Shown: piece by piece, positions 1 to 8,570 of the stretch | How positions within the stretch are numbered: the stretch's first letter is position 1 | Layout: every line of letters starts with the position of its first letter | Assembly (NCBI RefSeq): GCF_040676675.1 | Contig: NZ_JBFAPK010000034.1 | Location: 30,546 to 94,545 of the forward strand | Source: JBFAPK01 sp040676675 | Lineage (GTDB): Bacteria > Actinomycetota > Actinomycetes > Mycobacteriales > Micromonosporaceae | Direction of reading: 5' to 3' | DNA: 64,000 bases | The notes under the pieces: generated by a model | What the model was told of the DNA's origin: nothing | The model's input: the letters and a program-made list of their open reading frames with translations, nothing else | The model's database searches: none | Translations under genes and position numbers: made by a program

Positions 1-242
1 TCGGCGGTGGAGCCGGCCAGCACCAGGAAGCTGGCCAGCACCAGGGTGTACGCGTCGACGGTCCACTGCAGGCCGGCGACCGAGGCGCCCAGGTCCCGAC
101 GGATCGCCGGTAGCGCGAGATTGACGATGGAGACGTCCATCACCACGACCACGATGCTGGCGCAGCAGATCGCGAGGACCAGGAGCCGGCGGCGCCGGCT
201 GAGCCCGCCGGGCGCGATCTCGGGCGACGTGGAAACAGTCAT
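1..242 (-). CDS. MFS transporter, DHA2 (EmrB/QacA-like), N-terminal part only
   Basis: The gene runs off the left edge; only about the first 80 residues are visible. After a short basic tail comes a first membrane helix ending in MDVSIVNLALPAI, then a stretch reading LQWTVDAYTLVLASFLVLAG. This is the usual TM1-TM2 signature of 14-helix drug:H+ antiporters of the DHA2 family, integral inner-membrane exporters. The ATG at 242 is preceded by a -10-like TAGCTT with a 7-nt spacer and no Shine-Dalgarno, so the transcript is probably leaderless. The substrate cannot be judged from this fragment. Confidence 0.85.
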   Translation of the reverse strand, partial: MTVSTSPEIAPGGLSRRRRLLVLAICCASIVVVVMDVSIVNLALPAIRRDLGASVAGLQWTVDAYTLVLASFLVLAGSTA

Positions 243-249
243 GATCGCA

Positions 250-255
250 AAGCTA
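250..255 (-). promoter_or_regulatory. -10 element (TAGCTT) of leaderless MFS gene
   Basis: TAGCTT read on the minus strand, 7 nt before the ATG at 242. It fits the TANNNT-N6/7-start pattern seen at many genes here. Confidence 0.5.
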
Positions 256-391
256 CGGTCTGGAGCGCGCTCGAAGTCAAGCCGCGCGCCCGCGACCGGC
301 AGCCGACGGCTCCCGGCTGGCGGCTCGCGGGGCGGCGCGCCTGGCTGGCGGCTGGCAGGGCGCTCGGCGGCGCCTGGCCGGCCGAACGCGA

Positions 392-429
392 ACGTGGCGC
401 CCGCCGGGAGACCCCGGCGAGCGCCACGT
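392..429 (-). terminator. Terminator hairpin of the ctaE-qcrCAB cluster
   Basis: Two 17-nt arms (392-408 and 413-429) pair with one mismatch around a 4-nt loop, starting 18 nt beyond the qcrB stop codon. No U-tract follows, which is normal for high-GC actinobacteria. Confidence 0.7.
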
Positions 430-446
430 GGTGACTGGGCGAGCGG

Positions 447-2066
447 TCAGTGGCCGGAGCCGCTGCCGATCTCCTCGCGCTCCGTACCCGGTTCGACCGG
501 CGGGTGCCCCGGGGAGACCGGAGCCTCGGCCGGCTTCTCGATCGGGTAGAAGAAGCCCCGGATGGCCGGGCCGAGCGCCCCGAGCCGGTTCATCTTCTTC
601 GGTACGACCCAGCCGACGTAGTCGAGTTCCGCGTGGCCGTCGTGCCCGCCGGCCAGCGGCTGGTGCACCTCGACGAAGCGGCCGTCCGGCAGCCGCCGGA
701 TGATGCCGGTCTCGACGCCGTGCGCCAGCACCTCGCGGTCGTGCTGCTGGAGACCCAGGCAGATCCGGTAGGTGAAGTAGTAGGCGATCGGCGGGGCGAT
801 CAGCAACCCGATCCGGCCGATCCAGGTCATCGCGTTGAGGCTGATGGCGAACTTGGCCGCGATCACGTCGTTGGCGCCCGAGAGCGTCAGCACGACGAAG
901 AAGGCCAGCGCCATGGCGCCGAGCGCGGTGCGGTTCGGCACGTCACGCGGACGCTGGAGCAGGTTGTGGCTGCGCCGGTCCTTGGTCATCCGCGCCTCGA
1001 TGAACGGATAGAACATCGGTAGCACGGTCAGGATGCCGGGTAGCACCACCGTGGGCCAGAAGATCGGCGGGATCGTGTACCCGTTGCCGATCGGGATGTT
1101 GATCGCCCACGGTGGCATGAGCCGGGTCGAGCCGTCGAGGAACATGACGTACCAGTCGGGCTGGCTGGCGGCCGAGACCACCCATGCCTCGTACGGGCCG
1201 AAGAGCCAGATCGGGTTGATCTGGGCCAGCCCGCCGAGCATGGCGATGACCCCGAACACGATCATGAAGAAGCCACCCTGCTTGATCGCGTAGCGCGGGA
1301 ACATCCGCTCGCCGACCACGTTGTTGTTGGTCCGGCCGGGGCCGGGCCACTGGGTGTGCTTCTGCTTGAAGACCAGGCCGAGGTGCACGCTGATCAGACC
1401 CAGCAGGATGGCCGGGATGAGCAGCACGTGCGCGATGAAGAAGCGGCTGATGATGATGTCGCCCGGGAACTCGCCGCCGAAGATCGACGACGTCACCCAG
1501 GAACCGATCACCGGGATGGAGAGCATGATCGCGGAGGCGATCCGCAGACCCGTACCGGAGAGGCCGTCGTCCGGGATCGAGTAGCCGGTGAAGCCCTCCA
1601 GGAAGCCCAGCCAGAAGAGCAGGACGCCGATGACCCAGTTCAGCTCGCGCGGCTTGCGGAAGGCTCCGGTGAAGAAGATCCGCATCATGTGCACGACGAT
1701 CGAGGCGACGAAGAGCAGCGCCGCCCAGTGGTGCATCTGCCGCATCACCAGGCCGCCGCGGACGTCGAACGAGATGTCCAGGGCGGACGCGTACGCGGCG
1801 GACATGTGCATGCCCCGCAGCGGCGCGTAGCTGCCGGTGTAGGTGACCTCCGTCATCGCGGGCTCGAAGAAGAAGGTCAGGAAGGTACCGGTGAGCAGCA
1901 GGACGATGAACGAGAAGAGCGCGATCTCGCCCAGCAGGAACGACCAGTGGTCCGGGAAGACCTTGTTGAGCAGCGCGCGCAGCGGGGTGGCTACCCGGAG
2001 CCGTTCCTCGACCTCGACCGCGGCCTTGCCCGGAAGGGCTGCTACATCGATTTTTCGGCGCTTCAC
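447..2066 (-). CDS. qcrB: Cytochrome bc1 complex cytochrome b subunit
   Basis: Membrane-embedded quinol-oxidising subunit of the bc1 complex, which in actinobacteria forms a supercomplex with cytochrome aa3. The 539-residue protein has the expected helices with paired histidines for two b hemes (around MRQMHHWAALL...VVHMMR, residues ~108-132, and IAHVLLIP...SVHLGL, ~206-230). The Qo-site motif reads PDWY (the PEWY box of other organisms). The C-terminal extension beyond the last helix is hydrophilic and typical of actinobacterial QcrB. The GTG start overlaps the qcrA stop by 4 nt (GTGA), implying translational coupling. It is the last gene of the cluster and is followed by a strong hairpin. 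Confidence 0.98.
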   Translation of the reverse strand: MKRRKIDVAALPGKAAVEVEERLRVATPLRALLNKVFPDHWSFLLGEIALFSFIVLLLTGTFLTFFFEPAMTEVTYTGSYAPLRGMHMSAAYASALDISFDVRGGLVMRQMHHWAALLFVASIVVHMMRIFFTGAFRKPRELNWVIGVLLFWLGFLEGFTGYSIPDDGLSGTGLRIASAIMLSIPVIGSWVTSSIFGGEFPGDIIISRFFIAHVLLIPAILLGLISVHLGLVFKQKHTQWPGPGRTNNNVVGERMFPRYAIKQGGFFMIVFGVIAMLGGLAQINPIWLFGPYEAWVVSAASQPDWYVMFLDGSTRLMPPWAINIPIGNGYTIPPIFWPTVVLPGILTVLPMFYPFIEARMTKDRRSHNLLQRPRDVPNRTALGAMALAFFVVLTLSGANDVIAAKFAISLNAMTWIGRIGLLIAPPIAYYFTYRICLGLQQHDREVLAHGVETGIIRRLPDGRFVEVHQPLAGGHDGHAELDYVGWVVPKKMNRLGALGPAIRGFFYPIEKPAEAPVSPGHPPVEPGTEREEIGSGSGH

Positions 2067-3133
2067 GGCCGCTCCCAGAAGTCCGGCCCGACGGCCTCGG
2101 TGAAGTCGGACTTGGCCACGAAGAAGCCTTCCTCGTCCACCGTGAGCGGCAGCTGGGGCAGTCTCCGGTTGGCTGGTCCGAACACCGGCCGGGCGTTGTC
2201 AGTGATCAGGAAGGTCGACTGGTGGCACGGGCAGAGCAGACGGTTGGTCTGCTGCTCGTACAGGCTCGCCGGGCAGCCGGCGTGCGTGCAGATCTTGGAG
2301 AACGCGATGTAGTTGCCCCACATGAAGGCGTCCTTGCCCACCCGGTCGTTCGCCGCGCGGGCGGTGTCCGCGTCCTCCTGACGGAGGTGGATCAGCAGGG
2401 TCGGCGAGTCGGCGTGCTTGTTCGACACGCCGTCCTCGATGCCGGGGAAGACCGTCATCTGACCGCCCGGGCTGACGTCCTCGGGACGGATCGGCGTGCC
2501 GTCCTGGCGGGTGAGCCGGATGAGCCCGTCCTTGTTCGGGTGCCAGCCGGTGGTGAACATCTGGTTGTTCTTGTGCGGCTGCTGGATCAGGCCACCGATC
2601 AGGGGCGCCGCGGCGACCGCGCCGACCGGCGCGAGGCCGGCCAGCAGCGAGATGCCGAGCAGCGGGCGCCGCTTCACGCCCAGCTCGTCGGCCATGTAGG
2701 TGATCGTGTTACCGACGATCTTGTTCTGCCGCTCGTCGAGCGGGCCCTCGTGCCGGTCCTGGATCGACACCTCCTTGGGCAGCAGCTTCTTGCCCCAGGT
2801 GAGGATGCCGAAGCCGACGCAGAGCAGCGCGATGCCGAGCGACAGGCCGAGCAGCGGCGTGAAGACCTTGTCCGCGCCGGTGCCGGGCTTCCACTCCCAC
2901 GGCCACCAGATGTAGACCGCCAGGAAGGCGGTCGCCGCCAGGCCGGTGACCAGGAAGAAGAGCGCGACGGTACGGACCAGCCGCCGCTCCGCCTTGGTCC
3001 CCGGCACCGGGAACTGCGGCTCGTAGTGGACGATCTCGATGTCTTCCTGGCGGGCGCCCTCCCGCACGATGTCGAACTTCGACAGCTTCGGGTCGTCGAG
3101 GTCGATGCCCTCGGTCTCCGTACGAGTGCTCAT
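2063..3133 (-). CDS. qcrA: Cytochrome bc1 complex Rieske iron-sulfur subunit
   Basis: Carries the [2Fe-2S] cluster that takes an electron from quinol and passes it to cytochrome cc. The 356-residue protein has the long N-terminal part with about three membrane helices (residues ~60-185) that distinguishes actinobacterial QcrA from the single-helix type. The C-terminal Rieske fold contains CTHAGCP (282-288) and CPCHQS (301-306), giving the 2 Cys/2 His ligands and the extra disulfide cysteines. The ATG at 3133 follows a GAGAGGA-like ribosome site. It lies 76 nt after qcrC and overlaps qcrB. Confidence 0.98.
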   Translation of the reverse strand: MSTRTETEGIDLDDPKLSKFDIVREGARQEDIEIVHYEPQFPVPGTKAERRLVRTVALFFLVTGLAATAFLAVYIWWPWEWKPGTGADKVFTPLLGLSLGIALLCVGFGILTWGKKLLPKEVSIQDRHEGPLDERQNKIVGNTITYMADELGVKRRPLLGISLLAGLAPVGAVAAAPLIGGLIQQPHKNNQMFTTGWHPNKDGLIRLTRQDGTPIRPEDVSPGGQMTVFPGIEDGVSNKHADSPTLLIHLRQEDADTARAANDRVGKDAFMWGNYIAFSKICTHAGCPASLYEQQTNRLLCPCHQSTFLITDNARPVFGPANRRLPQLPLTVDEEGFFVAKSDFTEAVGPDFWERP

Positions 3134-3209
3134 GCCGTCCTCTCACTTCCCTCGGCGACGGCATGAGGCTCGGTCGCCCGGAGTTCGCTGATGTGCTGCT
3201 GGCGTCCGC

Positions 3210-4064
3210 TCACGACTTCCCCGCAATCCACAGGCTCGCGAAGATCAGCGCCACGATCCCGACCAGGAAGATCACCAGACCCTCGGTGGTGGGGCCGAGG
3301 CGGCCGAGGTTGAACCCACCCGGATCGTTGTTCTCCTGGAGGTTCTTCTGGACGTAGGCGATGATGTCCGCCTTCTCCTCCGGCCGGAGCTGGTTGTCGC
3401 CGAAGACCGGCATGTTCTGCGGCCCGGTCAGCATGGCGGCGTAGATCTCGCGGTCGGTCGCCTTGCGGATGGTGGGCGCGTACTTGCCCGAGGTCAGGGC
3501 GCCGCCGCCACCACCGAAGGTGTGGCAGGAGGAGCAGTTGATCCGGAACAGCTCGCCGCCCGTGGCCACGTCGCCCCCGGCGGCCAGGTGGTCCACGTCC
3601 TGCGGGATCTGCGGGCCACCCCCCAGCTCCTGGATGTACTGGCCGAGCTGACGGGTCTGCTCGTCGGTGAAGACCGGGGGCTTCCGCTCGGCCTGGGCCT
3701 CCTGGCGCGCCAGCGGCATCCGGCCCGTGCCGACCTGGAACTCCACCGAGGCCGAACCGACGCCGATCAGGCTCGGTCCGCGACCCTCGATGCCCTGCGC
3801 GTTACGACCGTGGCAGGTGACGCAGCTGGTGTCGAAGAGGGCCTTACCGTCCTGCGCGGCGCTGGACAACTGCGGCGTGTCCTGCGCCTGTAGGCCGGGC
3901 GCGAAAACGGTGTAGGCACCGCCGGCCAGGGTCAGCGCGGCCAGCAGCCGCAGCGCGGCGCCCACGCGGCGACGGCCCTTGCTGCGCGGGGTGGACCGCC
4001 CGCGGCGCAGCCGCGCGAGCACGCCACGACGGCGGTCGCCTGGCCGGGGGATGTCAGAAGTCAT
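3210..4064 (-). CDS. qcrC: Cytochrome bc1 complex diheme cytochrome c subunit
   Basis: Membrane-anchored diheme cytochrome (cytochrome cc) that replaces a soluble cytochrome c between bc1 and aa3. In the 284-residue protein an N-terminal helix (~36-56) precedes two cytochrome c domains with heme-binding CVTCH (81-85) and CSSCH (177-181). Distal-ligand methionines are likely in GRMPLA and QNMPVFG. A C-terminal membrane anchor lies at ~258-280. The basic, arginine-rich N-terminus before the first helix is slightly long but common in this family. The neighbours are ctaE 74 nt upstream and qcrA 76 nt downstream. Confidence 0.97.
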   Translation of the reverse strand: MTSDIPRPGDRRRGVLARLRRGRSTPRSKGRRRVGAALRLLAALTLAGGAYTVFAPGLQAQDTPQLSSAAQDGKALFDTSCVTCHGRNAQGIEGRGPSLIGVGSASVEFQVGTGRMPLARQEAQAERKPPVFTDEQTRQLGQYIQELGGGPQIPQDVDHLAAGGDVATGGELFRINCSSCHTFGGGGGALTSGKYAPTIRKATDREIYAAMLTGPQNMPVFGDNQLRPEEKADIIAYVQKNLQENNDPGGFNLGRLGPTTEGLVIFLVGIVALIFASLWIAGKS

Positions 4065-4138
4065 GGCCTGTGTCCTTAACGGTTTCTCGACCTTGTCTCA
4101 GGGACGGGGCAGCGACACGAAACGTGACAGCGCCAAGA

Positions 4139-4738
4139 TCACTGCAGCCAGTAGATCATGGCGTACAGCGCGATCCACACCACGTCTACGAAGTGCCAGT
4201 AGTACGAGACCACGATGGCCGAGGTCGCCTGCGCCGGTGTGAACCGGCCCATAGTCGTACGGATCATGAAGATGATGAAGGCGATGAGACCGCCGGTCAC
4301 GTGCAGCCCGTGGAAGCCGGTGGTCAGGTAGAACATCGACCCGTACCCATCAGCGTTGATCTTGACGCCCTCGTGCACCAGGTTGCGGTACTCGTTGAGC
4401 TGCCCGAGTACGAAGATCAGGCCCATCACGAAGGTGATGCTGAACCAGCGTCGCAGCGCGTGCACGTCCCCCTTCTCGGCGGCGAAGACACCGAGCTGGC
4501 AGGTGACCGAGGAGAGCACCAGGATCACCGTGAAGGTGGTCGCGTACGGGATTTTGAGGACCTCGGTGTGCTTCTCCCACTGCTCCGGCGCCGCCGCGCG
4601 GATGGAGAAGTACATCGCGAACAGCGCCGCGAAGAACATGAGTTCGCTGGAGAGCCACACGATCGTCCCGACGCTGACCATGTTCGGGCGCGTCAGGGAG
4701 TGGATCCGGCTCTTATCAATAGCTAGGGCCGCAGTCAC
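4139..4738 (-). CDS. ctaE: Cytochrome c oxidase subunit III
   Basis: Membrane subunit III of the aa3-type oxidase. The 199-residue protein has five predicted helices, matching the short actinobacterial form (two helices fewer than mitochondrial COX3), and the family stretch GFHGLHVTGGLIAF with WHFVDVVW near the C-terminus. It is first in the ctaE-qcrC-qcrA-qcrB cluster. The GTG start at 4738 has AATAAT six nucleotides upstream and no Shine-Dalgarno, so translation is probably leaderless. It is divergent from the CtaG-like gene. Subunit I (ctaD) is not in this window. Confidence 0.97.
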   Translation of the reverse strand: MTAALAIDKSRIHSLTRPNMVSVGTIVWLSSELMFFAALFAMYFSIRAAAPEQWEKHTEVLKIPYATTFTVILVLSSVTCQLGVFAAEKGDVHALRRWFSITFVMGLIFVLGQLNEYRNLVHEGVKINADGYGSMFYLTTGFHGLHVTGGLIAFIIFMIRTTMGRFTPAQATSAIVVSYYWHFVDVVWIALYAMIYWLQ

Positions 4739-4744
4739 GCGGTC

Positions 4745-4750
4745 ATTATT
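4745..4750 (-). promoter_or_regulatory. -10 element (AATAAT) of ctaE
   Basis: AATAAT on the minus strand, 6 nt before the GTG start of ctaE. The first base departs from TANNNT, but the A2/T6 positions and the spacing fit a leaderless promoter. Confidence 0.45.
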
Positions 4751-4834
4751 GCCCCCGATCAGCGCAGCCGATCGGCGGGGTGGCCAAACTGACCTCTATT
4801 GCGGGGTGCCCGGCCCCCGCGACTTGACCTGGCC

Positions 4835-4840
4835 TAGCCT
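4835..4840 (+). promoter_or_regulatory. -10 element (TAGCCT) of leaderless ctaG-like gene
   Basis: TAGCCT followed by a 7-nt spacer and the GTG at 4848. No ribosome site is visible. Confidence 0.5.
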
Positions 4841-4847
4841 GAAATAC

Positions 4848-5810
4848 GTGCTGCACGTCGATCCGGCCACCGCCCTCACCTCGATTACGCCGCTCGCGCA
4901 CGCGCCGACGGAAGGCGTCGAGCGGGCGCCCCTCACCGTGGCGACGATCCTCACCGAGTGGTCGCTGAACAACTGGCTCGCCGTGCTGCTCGTCCTCGCC
5001 GCCGCGGTCTACCTCTACGGCGTACACCGACTGCGCACGCGCGGACACCGCTGGCCGGTGGCCCGGACCGCGCTCTTTCTCGGCCCCGGGCTCGGCTCGA
5101 TCGCGCTGGTCACCCTCACCGGCCTCGGCGCGTACGACACGACGCTGCTCTCCGTACACATGATCCAGCACATGGTGCTGGCCATGGTGGCCCCGATCTT
5201 CCTGGCGCTCGGCGCGCCGGTGACGCTGGCGCTGCGTACGCTGCCGCTGCCGGCCCGGCGGCGGCTGCTGGCCGTGCTGCACAGCAGGTTCGCCAAGGTC
5301 TTCACGTTCCCGCTGGTGGCGTACGCCATCTTCGTGGTGAACCCGTTCGTGCTCTACTTCACCGGCCTCTACCACTTCACGCTCGAACACGAGTTCGCGC
5401 ACGAGCTGACCCACGCGCACTTCATCCTCACGGGCTGCCTCTTCTTCTGGCCGTTGATCGGGCTCGACCCGCTGCCGGGCCGCTGGCCGTACCCGGGCCG
5501 GGCGCTGCTGATGCTGCTCTCGGTGCCCTTCCACACCGTGCTCGGTCTCACGATCATGCAGAGCGCCACCCTGCTCGGCGGGGACTGGTACCCGTCGCTG
5601 GAACTGAGCTGGGTCGACCCCTGGACCGACCAGAAGACCGCCGGCGGCGTCCTCTGGGCCGGTGGCGAGTTCGTCAGCGTGATCATGCTGGGCGTCCTCG
5701 TCGTGCAGTGGATCCGCCAGTCCGAGCGGGAGGCCCGCCGGATCGACCGCGAACTGGACCGCCAGGAGGCCCGCGAACGCGCCGCCGCCGGCCCCGCGCA
5801 GCAGGCCTGA
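4848..5810 (+). CDS. Cytochrome c oxidase assembly protein, CtaG/caa3-type
   Basis: Polytopic membrane protein (320 residues, about seven helices) of the CtaG_2/caa3 assembly family, thought to help copper-dependent assembly of cytochrome oxidase. Visible family features are the histidine motif SVHMIQHMVLAM in an early helix, EHEFAHELTHAHFILTG and VPFHTVLGLTIM. These histidine-rich helices are the likely metal site. The start is the GTG at 4848, because a -10-like TAGCCT sits 7 nt upstream. The same frame is open further upstream but crosses into ctaE antisense and lacks membrane character. It is divergent from ctaE, consistent with a role in oxidase biogenesis. Confidence 0.88.
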   Translation: MLHVDPATALTSITPLAHAPTEGVERAPLTVATILTEWSLNNWLAVLLVLAAAVYLYGVHRLRTRGHRWPVARTALFLGPGLGSIALVTLTGLGAYDTTLLSVHMIQHMVLAMVAPIFLALGAPVTLALRTLPLPARRRLLAVLHSRFAKVFTFPLVAYAIFVVNPFVLYFTGLYHFTLEHEFAHELTHAHFILTGCLFFWPLIGLDPLPGRWPYPGRALLMLLSVPFHTVLGLTIMQSATLLGGDWYPSLELSWVDPWTDQKTAGGVLWAGGEFVSVIMLGVLVVQWIRQSEREARRIDRELDRQEARERAAAGPAQQA

Positions 5811-5972
5811 CGGGCCGAGCCCGCGATGGTGGGCGCCACCGCGAGCGCGACCGGGGACGGCGCCCGGTCCCAGGATCCGGGCCCCGCGAACCCCGGGTGC
5901 GCGGGCGGGGCCGGGCGGCGAAGCGGCGACCGGTACGATCAGCCGCAGCTACGACGTGGGAGCTTGCGACCG

Positions 5973-6383
5973 ATGACCGACCGTCTTTACACCGTCCTGC
6001 TCTACAGCGACGACCCCCAGGTGCGCGACCGGATGCGACTGGCTGTCGGCACCCGGCCGGCCAGCGATCTGCGGGTGGAGTTCGTCGAGGCGTCCAGCTA
6101 CGACGAGGTCGTACGGCTGGTCGACGACTACGAGATCGACCTGCTGCTCCTCGACGGCGAGGCCACCCCCGCCGGCGGCATCGGCCTCGCGCGGCAGATC
6201 AAGGACGACCGCGCCGACGCCCCGCCGACCTGCGTCGTGATCGCCCGGGCCGCGGACCGCTGGCTGGCCGCGTACGCCGAGGTCGACGCGACCCTGGTGC
6301 ACCCGCTCGACCCGGTGACCACCGGACAGACCGTCGCCGGTCTGCTGCGCGCGCACGCGGGCGAGGCGACCGCCTCCGCCTAG
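5973..6383 (+). CDS. Atypical receiver-domain protein
   Basis: A stand-alone 136-residue protein with a response-regulator receiver fold and no output domain. Visible are the acidic pair after strand 1 (LLYSDDPQVRDRM) and a phospho-acceptor-like Asp in IDLLLLDGEA. The conserved Thr/Ser position after strand 4 looks replaced (VVIARAAD), and the Lys of the usual KP motif is His (VHPLDP). It may therefore be a pseudo-receiver acting by protein interaction rather than phosphorylation. No histidine kinase is nearby. The ATG at 5973 is preceded by GGGAG at a longish spacing. The neighbours are the CtaG-like gene upstream and trpD 80 nt downstream. Confidence 0.7.
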   Translation: MTDRLYTVLLYSDDPQVRDRMRLAVGTRPASDLRVEFVEASSYDEVVRLVDDYEIDLLLLDGEATPAGGIGLARQIKDDRADAPPTCVVIARAADRWLAAYAEVDATLVHPLDPVTTGQTVAGLLRAHAGEATASA

Positions 6384-6463
6384 GCTCCCTCCGCCTAGGC
6401 GCCACCCCCGGGGCCCGCACCGCCAACCACCCCCAACCCCACCGCCCGCTCGGGAGGCCCACC

Positions 6464-7522
6464 ATGGGCGAACGGACCTGGCCCAACCTGCTCACCGCGT
6501 TGGTACGCGCCGAGGAGTTGTCCAGCGCCGACACCGCCTGGGCGATGGACGAGATCATCTCCGGCTCGGCCACCCCGGCGCAGATCGCGGGCTTCGCGCT
6601 GGCGCTGCGCGCCAAGGGCGAGAGTCCGGCCGAGCTGGCCGGCATGGTCGAGGCCATGCTCAACCGGGGCGTGCCGGTGGCGCTGCCCGACGAGGTACGC
6701 GCCAGCGCGGTGGACGTGGTCGGCACCGGCGGCGACCGGGCGCACACCGTCAACATCTCCACCATGACGGCGATCGTGCTGGCCGGCGCCGGGGTACGCG
6801 TGGTCAAGCACGGCAACCGGGCCGCCTCCTCCTCGTGCGGCGCGGCCGACCTGCTCGAATACCTCGGCGTACCGATCGACCTCGGCCCCGAGGGGGTGGC
6901 GCGCTGCGTCACCGAGGTCGGCATCGGGTTCTGCTTCGCCGCCCGGTTCCACGCCGGTATGCGGCACACCTCCGCGCCCCGCCGCGAGCTGGGCGTACCC
7001 ACGGTCTTCAACTTCCTCGGCCCGCTGACCAACCCCGCGCGCCCACGGGCCGCCGCGGTCGGCTGCTTCGACCCGCGGATGGCGGGCGTGATGGCGGACG
7101 TCTTCGCCGCGCGCGGCGACTCGGTGCTGGTGATGCGCGGCGAGGACGGGCTGGACGAGTTCAGCACCGCCGCCCCGACCCGGCTCTGGATCGCGCATCG
7201 GGGGCGGGTGAGCGAAACGCTGGCGGACGCGGCGGACCTCGGGGTACCCCGGTCCACCCCCGGCGACCTGCGGGGCGGTGACGCCGCTTTCAACGCCGAC
7301 GTGGCCCACCGGCTGCTCGCCGGCGAGACCGGCCCGGTGCGCGACGCGGTACTGGTCAACGCCGCCGCCGCGCTGGCCACCCAGGCCGACCTGGACGGCG
7401 GCCCGGTCGAGGCGATGCGCGAGGGTCTGCGCCGGGCGGCCGAGGCGGTCGACTCGGGCGCGGCCGCCCGTACCCTGAAGCGCTGGGTCGAGGTGGCGCG
7501 CGCCGCCAAGTCGGCCGAGTAG
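6464..7522 (+). CDS. trpD: Anthranilate phosphoribosyltransferase
   Basis: Cytosolic enzyme of tryptophan synthesis that transfers the phosphoribosyl group of PRPP to anthranilate. The 352-residue protein is of normal family length. It shows the PRPP/Mg loop GTGGD (87-91) followed by NIST, the anthranilate/phosphate segment KHGNRAASSSCG (115-126), and EDGLDEFS further on. The ATG at 6464 has GGGAGG just upstream. No other trp gene is in the window. trpD beside the oxidase/bc1 cluster is a conserved actinobacterial arrangement rather than a tryptophan operon. Confidence 0.97.
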   Translation: MGERTWPNLLTALVRAEELSSADTAWAMDEIISGSATPAQIAGFALALRAKGESPAELAGMVEAMLNRGVPVALPDEVRASAVDVVGTGGDRAHTVNISTMTAIVLAGAGVRVVKHGNRAASSSCGAADLLEYLGVPIDLGPEGVARCVTEVGIGFCFAARFHAGMRHTSAPRRELGVPTVFNFLGPLTNPARPRAAAVGCFDPRMAGVMADVFAARGDSVLVMRGEDGLDEFSTAAPTRLWIAHRGRVSETLADAADLGVPRSTPGDLRGGDAAFNADVAHRLLAGETGPVRDAVLVNAAAALATQADLDGGPVEAMREGLRRAAEAVDSGAAARTLKRWVEVARAAKSAE

Positions 7523-7699
7523 CCCGCCCCCGGCGGCGCGCCCGCCACCGCCGGCGCGGTCGCCACCGGGCGAACCGGACGAACGACACGTCCGGGGCCG
7601 GTACCGGCCTCCGGTCGGAACCGCGGAGCTTCGCCCCGCCCGCGTGGACCCCGTCCATCCGGGTACCCCCGAGTGTCAACCAGCCGAGGGGGGAGAAAG

Positions 7700-8386
7700 A
7701 TGTTGGGCTTCAAGCATGTGGGTCTGCTCGCCGGACTGGCCGTGTTCGGGCTGGCACCGGTCGTCACCATGCGTGCCGCGGCCGCACCTCCGGCCCAGGA
7801 CACGCAGTTCCTGGAGACCATCCACCAGGTGAATCTGTACCAGATCACCTCCGGGAACCTCGCCGAGCAGCGCGGCGGCGACGCGACCATCCAGACGCTC
7901 GGGGCCCGGTTCGTCACCGACCACGCCAAGCTCGACGGGACCGTGAAGAGCACCGCCGCCTCCACCGGCGTGACCCTGCCGGACGCGCCGACCACCGACC
8001 AGCAGAACCGGCTGGCGCAGGAGCAGAACCTGAACGGCAACGCCTTCGACCGGCAGTGGGTCACCACCCAGCTCACCCTGGACGTGGCCGTGATGCAGGC
8101 CGCGCAGACCGAGCTGAGCGCGGGTTCGGACGGGTCGGTCAAGCAGGTGGCGCGGGACACCGTCGCGTTGGTCCAGTCGCACCACCAGGCGCTCCTCGCG
8201 GCCGCCAAGAAGCTGAACATCCCCGTACCGGGCGGTGCCTCGGTGCTGCCGACGCCGAGCCCCTCCGGTACGCCGAGCCCCGGTCCGTCGGGCTCGCCGA
8301 GCGGTTCCGGCTCGCCCGCGCCGAGCGACTCGGGTACGCCCGGCCCGAGCGTGACGTCGAACGCGCCCAGCCCGGGCGTGAGCTGA
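7700..8386 (+). CDS. Secreted DUF4142 domain protein
   Basis: A 228-residue exported protein. An N-terminal signal peptide (VGLLAGLAVFGLAPVVTMRAAAAPPA) is followed by a DUF4142 four-helix domain (~residues 32-170) starting FLETIHQVNLYQI and rich in Gln and Ala. The C-terminal ~45 residues are a Ser/Pro/Gly linker (repeated PSPSGTPSPGPSG-like blocks), probably a flexible cell-wall-spanning tail without an obvious sortase signal. The start at 7700 is fixed by a strong GAGGGGGGA ribosome site; nine codons further upstream are open but lack such a site. The function of DUF4142 proteins is unsettled. Confidence 0.85.
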   Translation: MLGFKHVGLLAGLAVFGLAPVVTMRAAAAPPAQDTQFLETIHQVNLYQITSGNLAEQRGGDATIQTLGARFVTDHAKLDGTVKSTAASTGVTLPDAPTTDQQNRLAQEQNLNGNAFDRQWVTTQLTLDVAVMQAAQTELSAGSDGSVKQVARDTVALVQSHHQALLAAAKKLNIPVPGGASVLPTPSPSGTPSPGPSGSPSGSGSPAPSDSGTPGPSVTSNAPSPGVS

Positions 8387-8507
8387 GCCCTGTTCACGGG
8401 CGTCGCCGTTCCGTCGTACCCGGGCGGAGCGGCGGCGCTGTGTCGTCCCGCGCTCCGGATGGCCCGGCTACGGAGTCGAACCTGCGCCCAGCCGCCACCT
8501 TCAGACA

Positions 8508-8570
8508 CCTTCACCTGAACGTCAGAGGCGCTATCGGAGACCGGTAACGCCGCTGACGTTCAGGTGAAGG
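8508..8570. repeat. Long inverted repeat (18-bp perfect arms)
   Basis: Arms 8508-8525 and 8553-8570 are perfect complements. After one mismatch they extend by four more pairs, leaving a 17-nt loop (8531-8547). It lies 122 nt after the DUF4142 gene, so it may be its terminator. The arm length and moderate base composition would also suit an operator or a dispersed genomic repeat. Confidence 0.6.

Noticed and set aside
4356..4847. Upstream extension of the CtaG-like protein into ctaE antisense
   Set aside because: The extension is not membrane-like and overlaps ctaE completely. A leaderless -10 element directly precedes the GTG at 4848.
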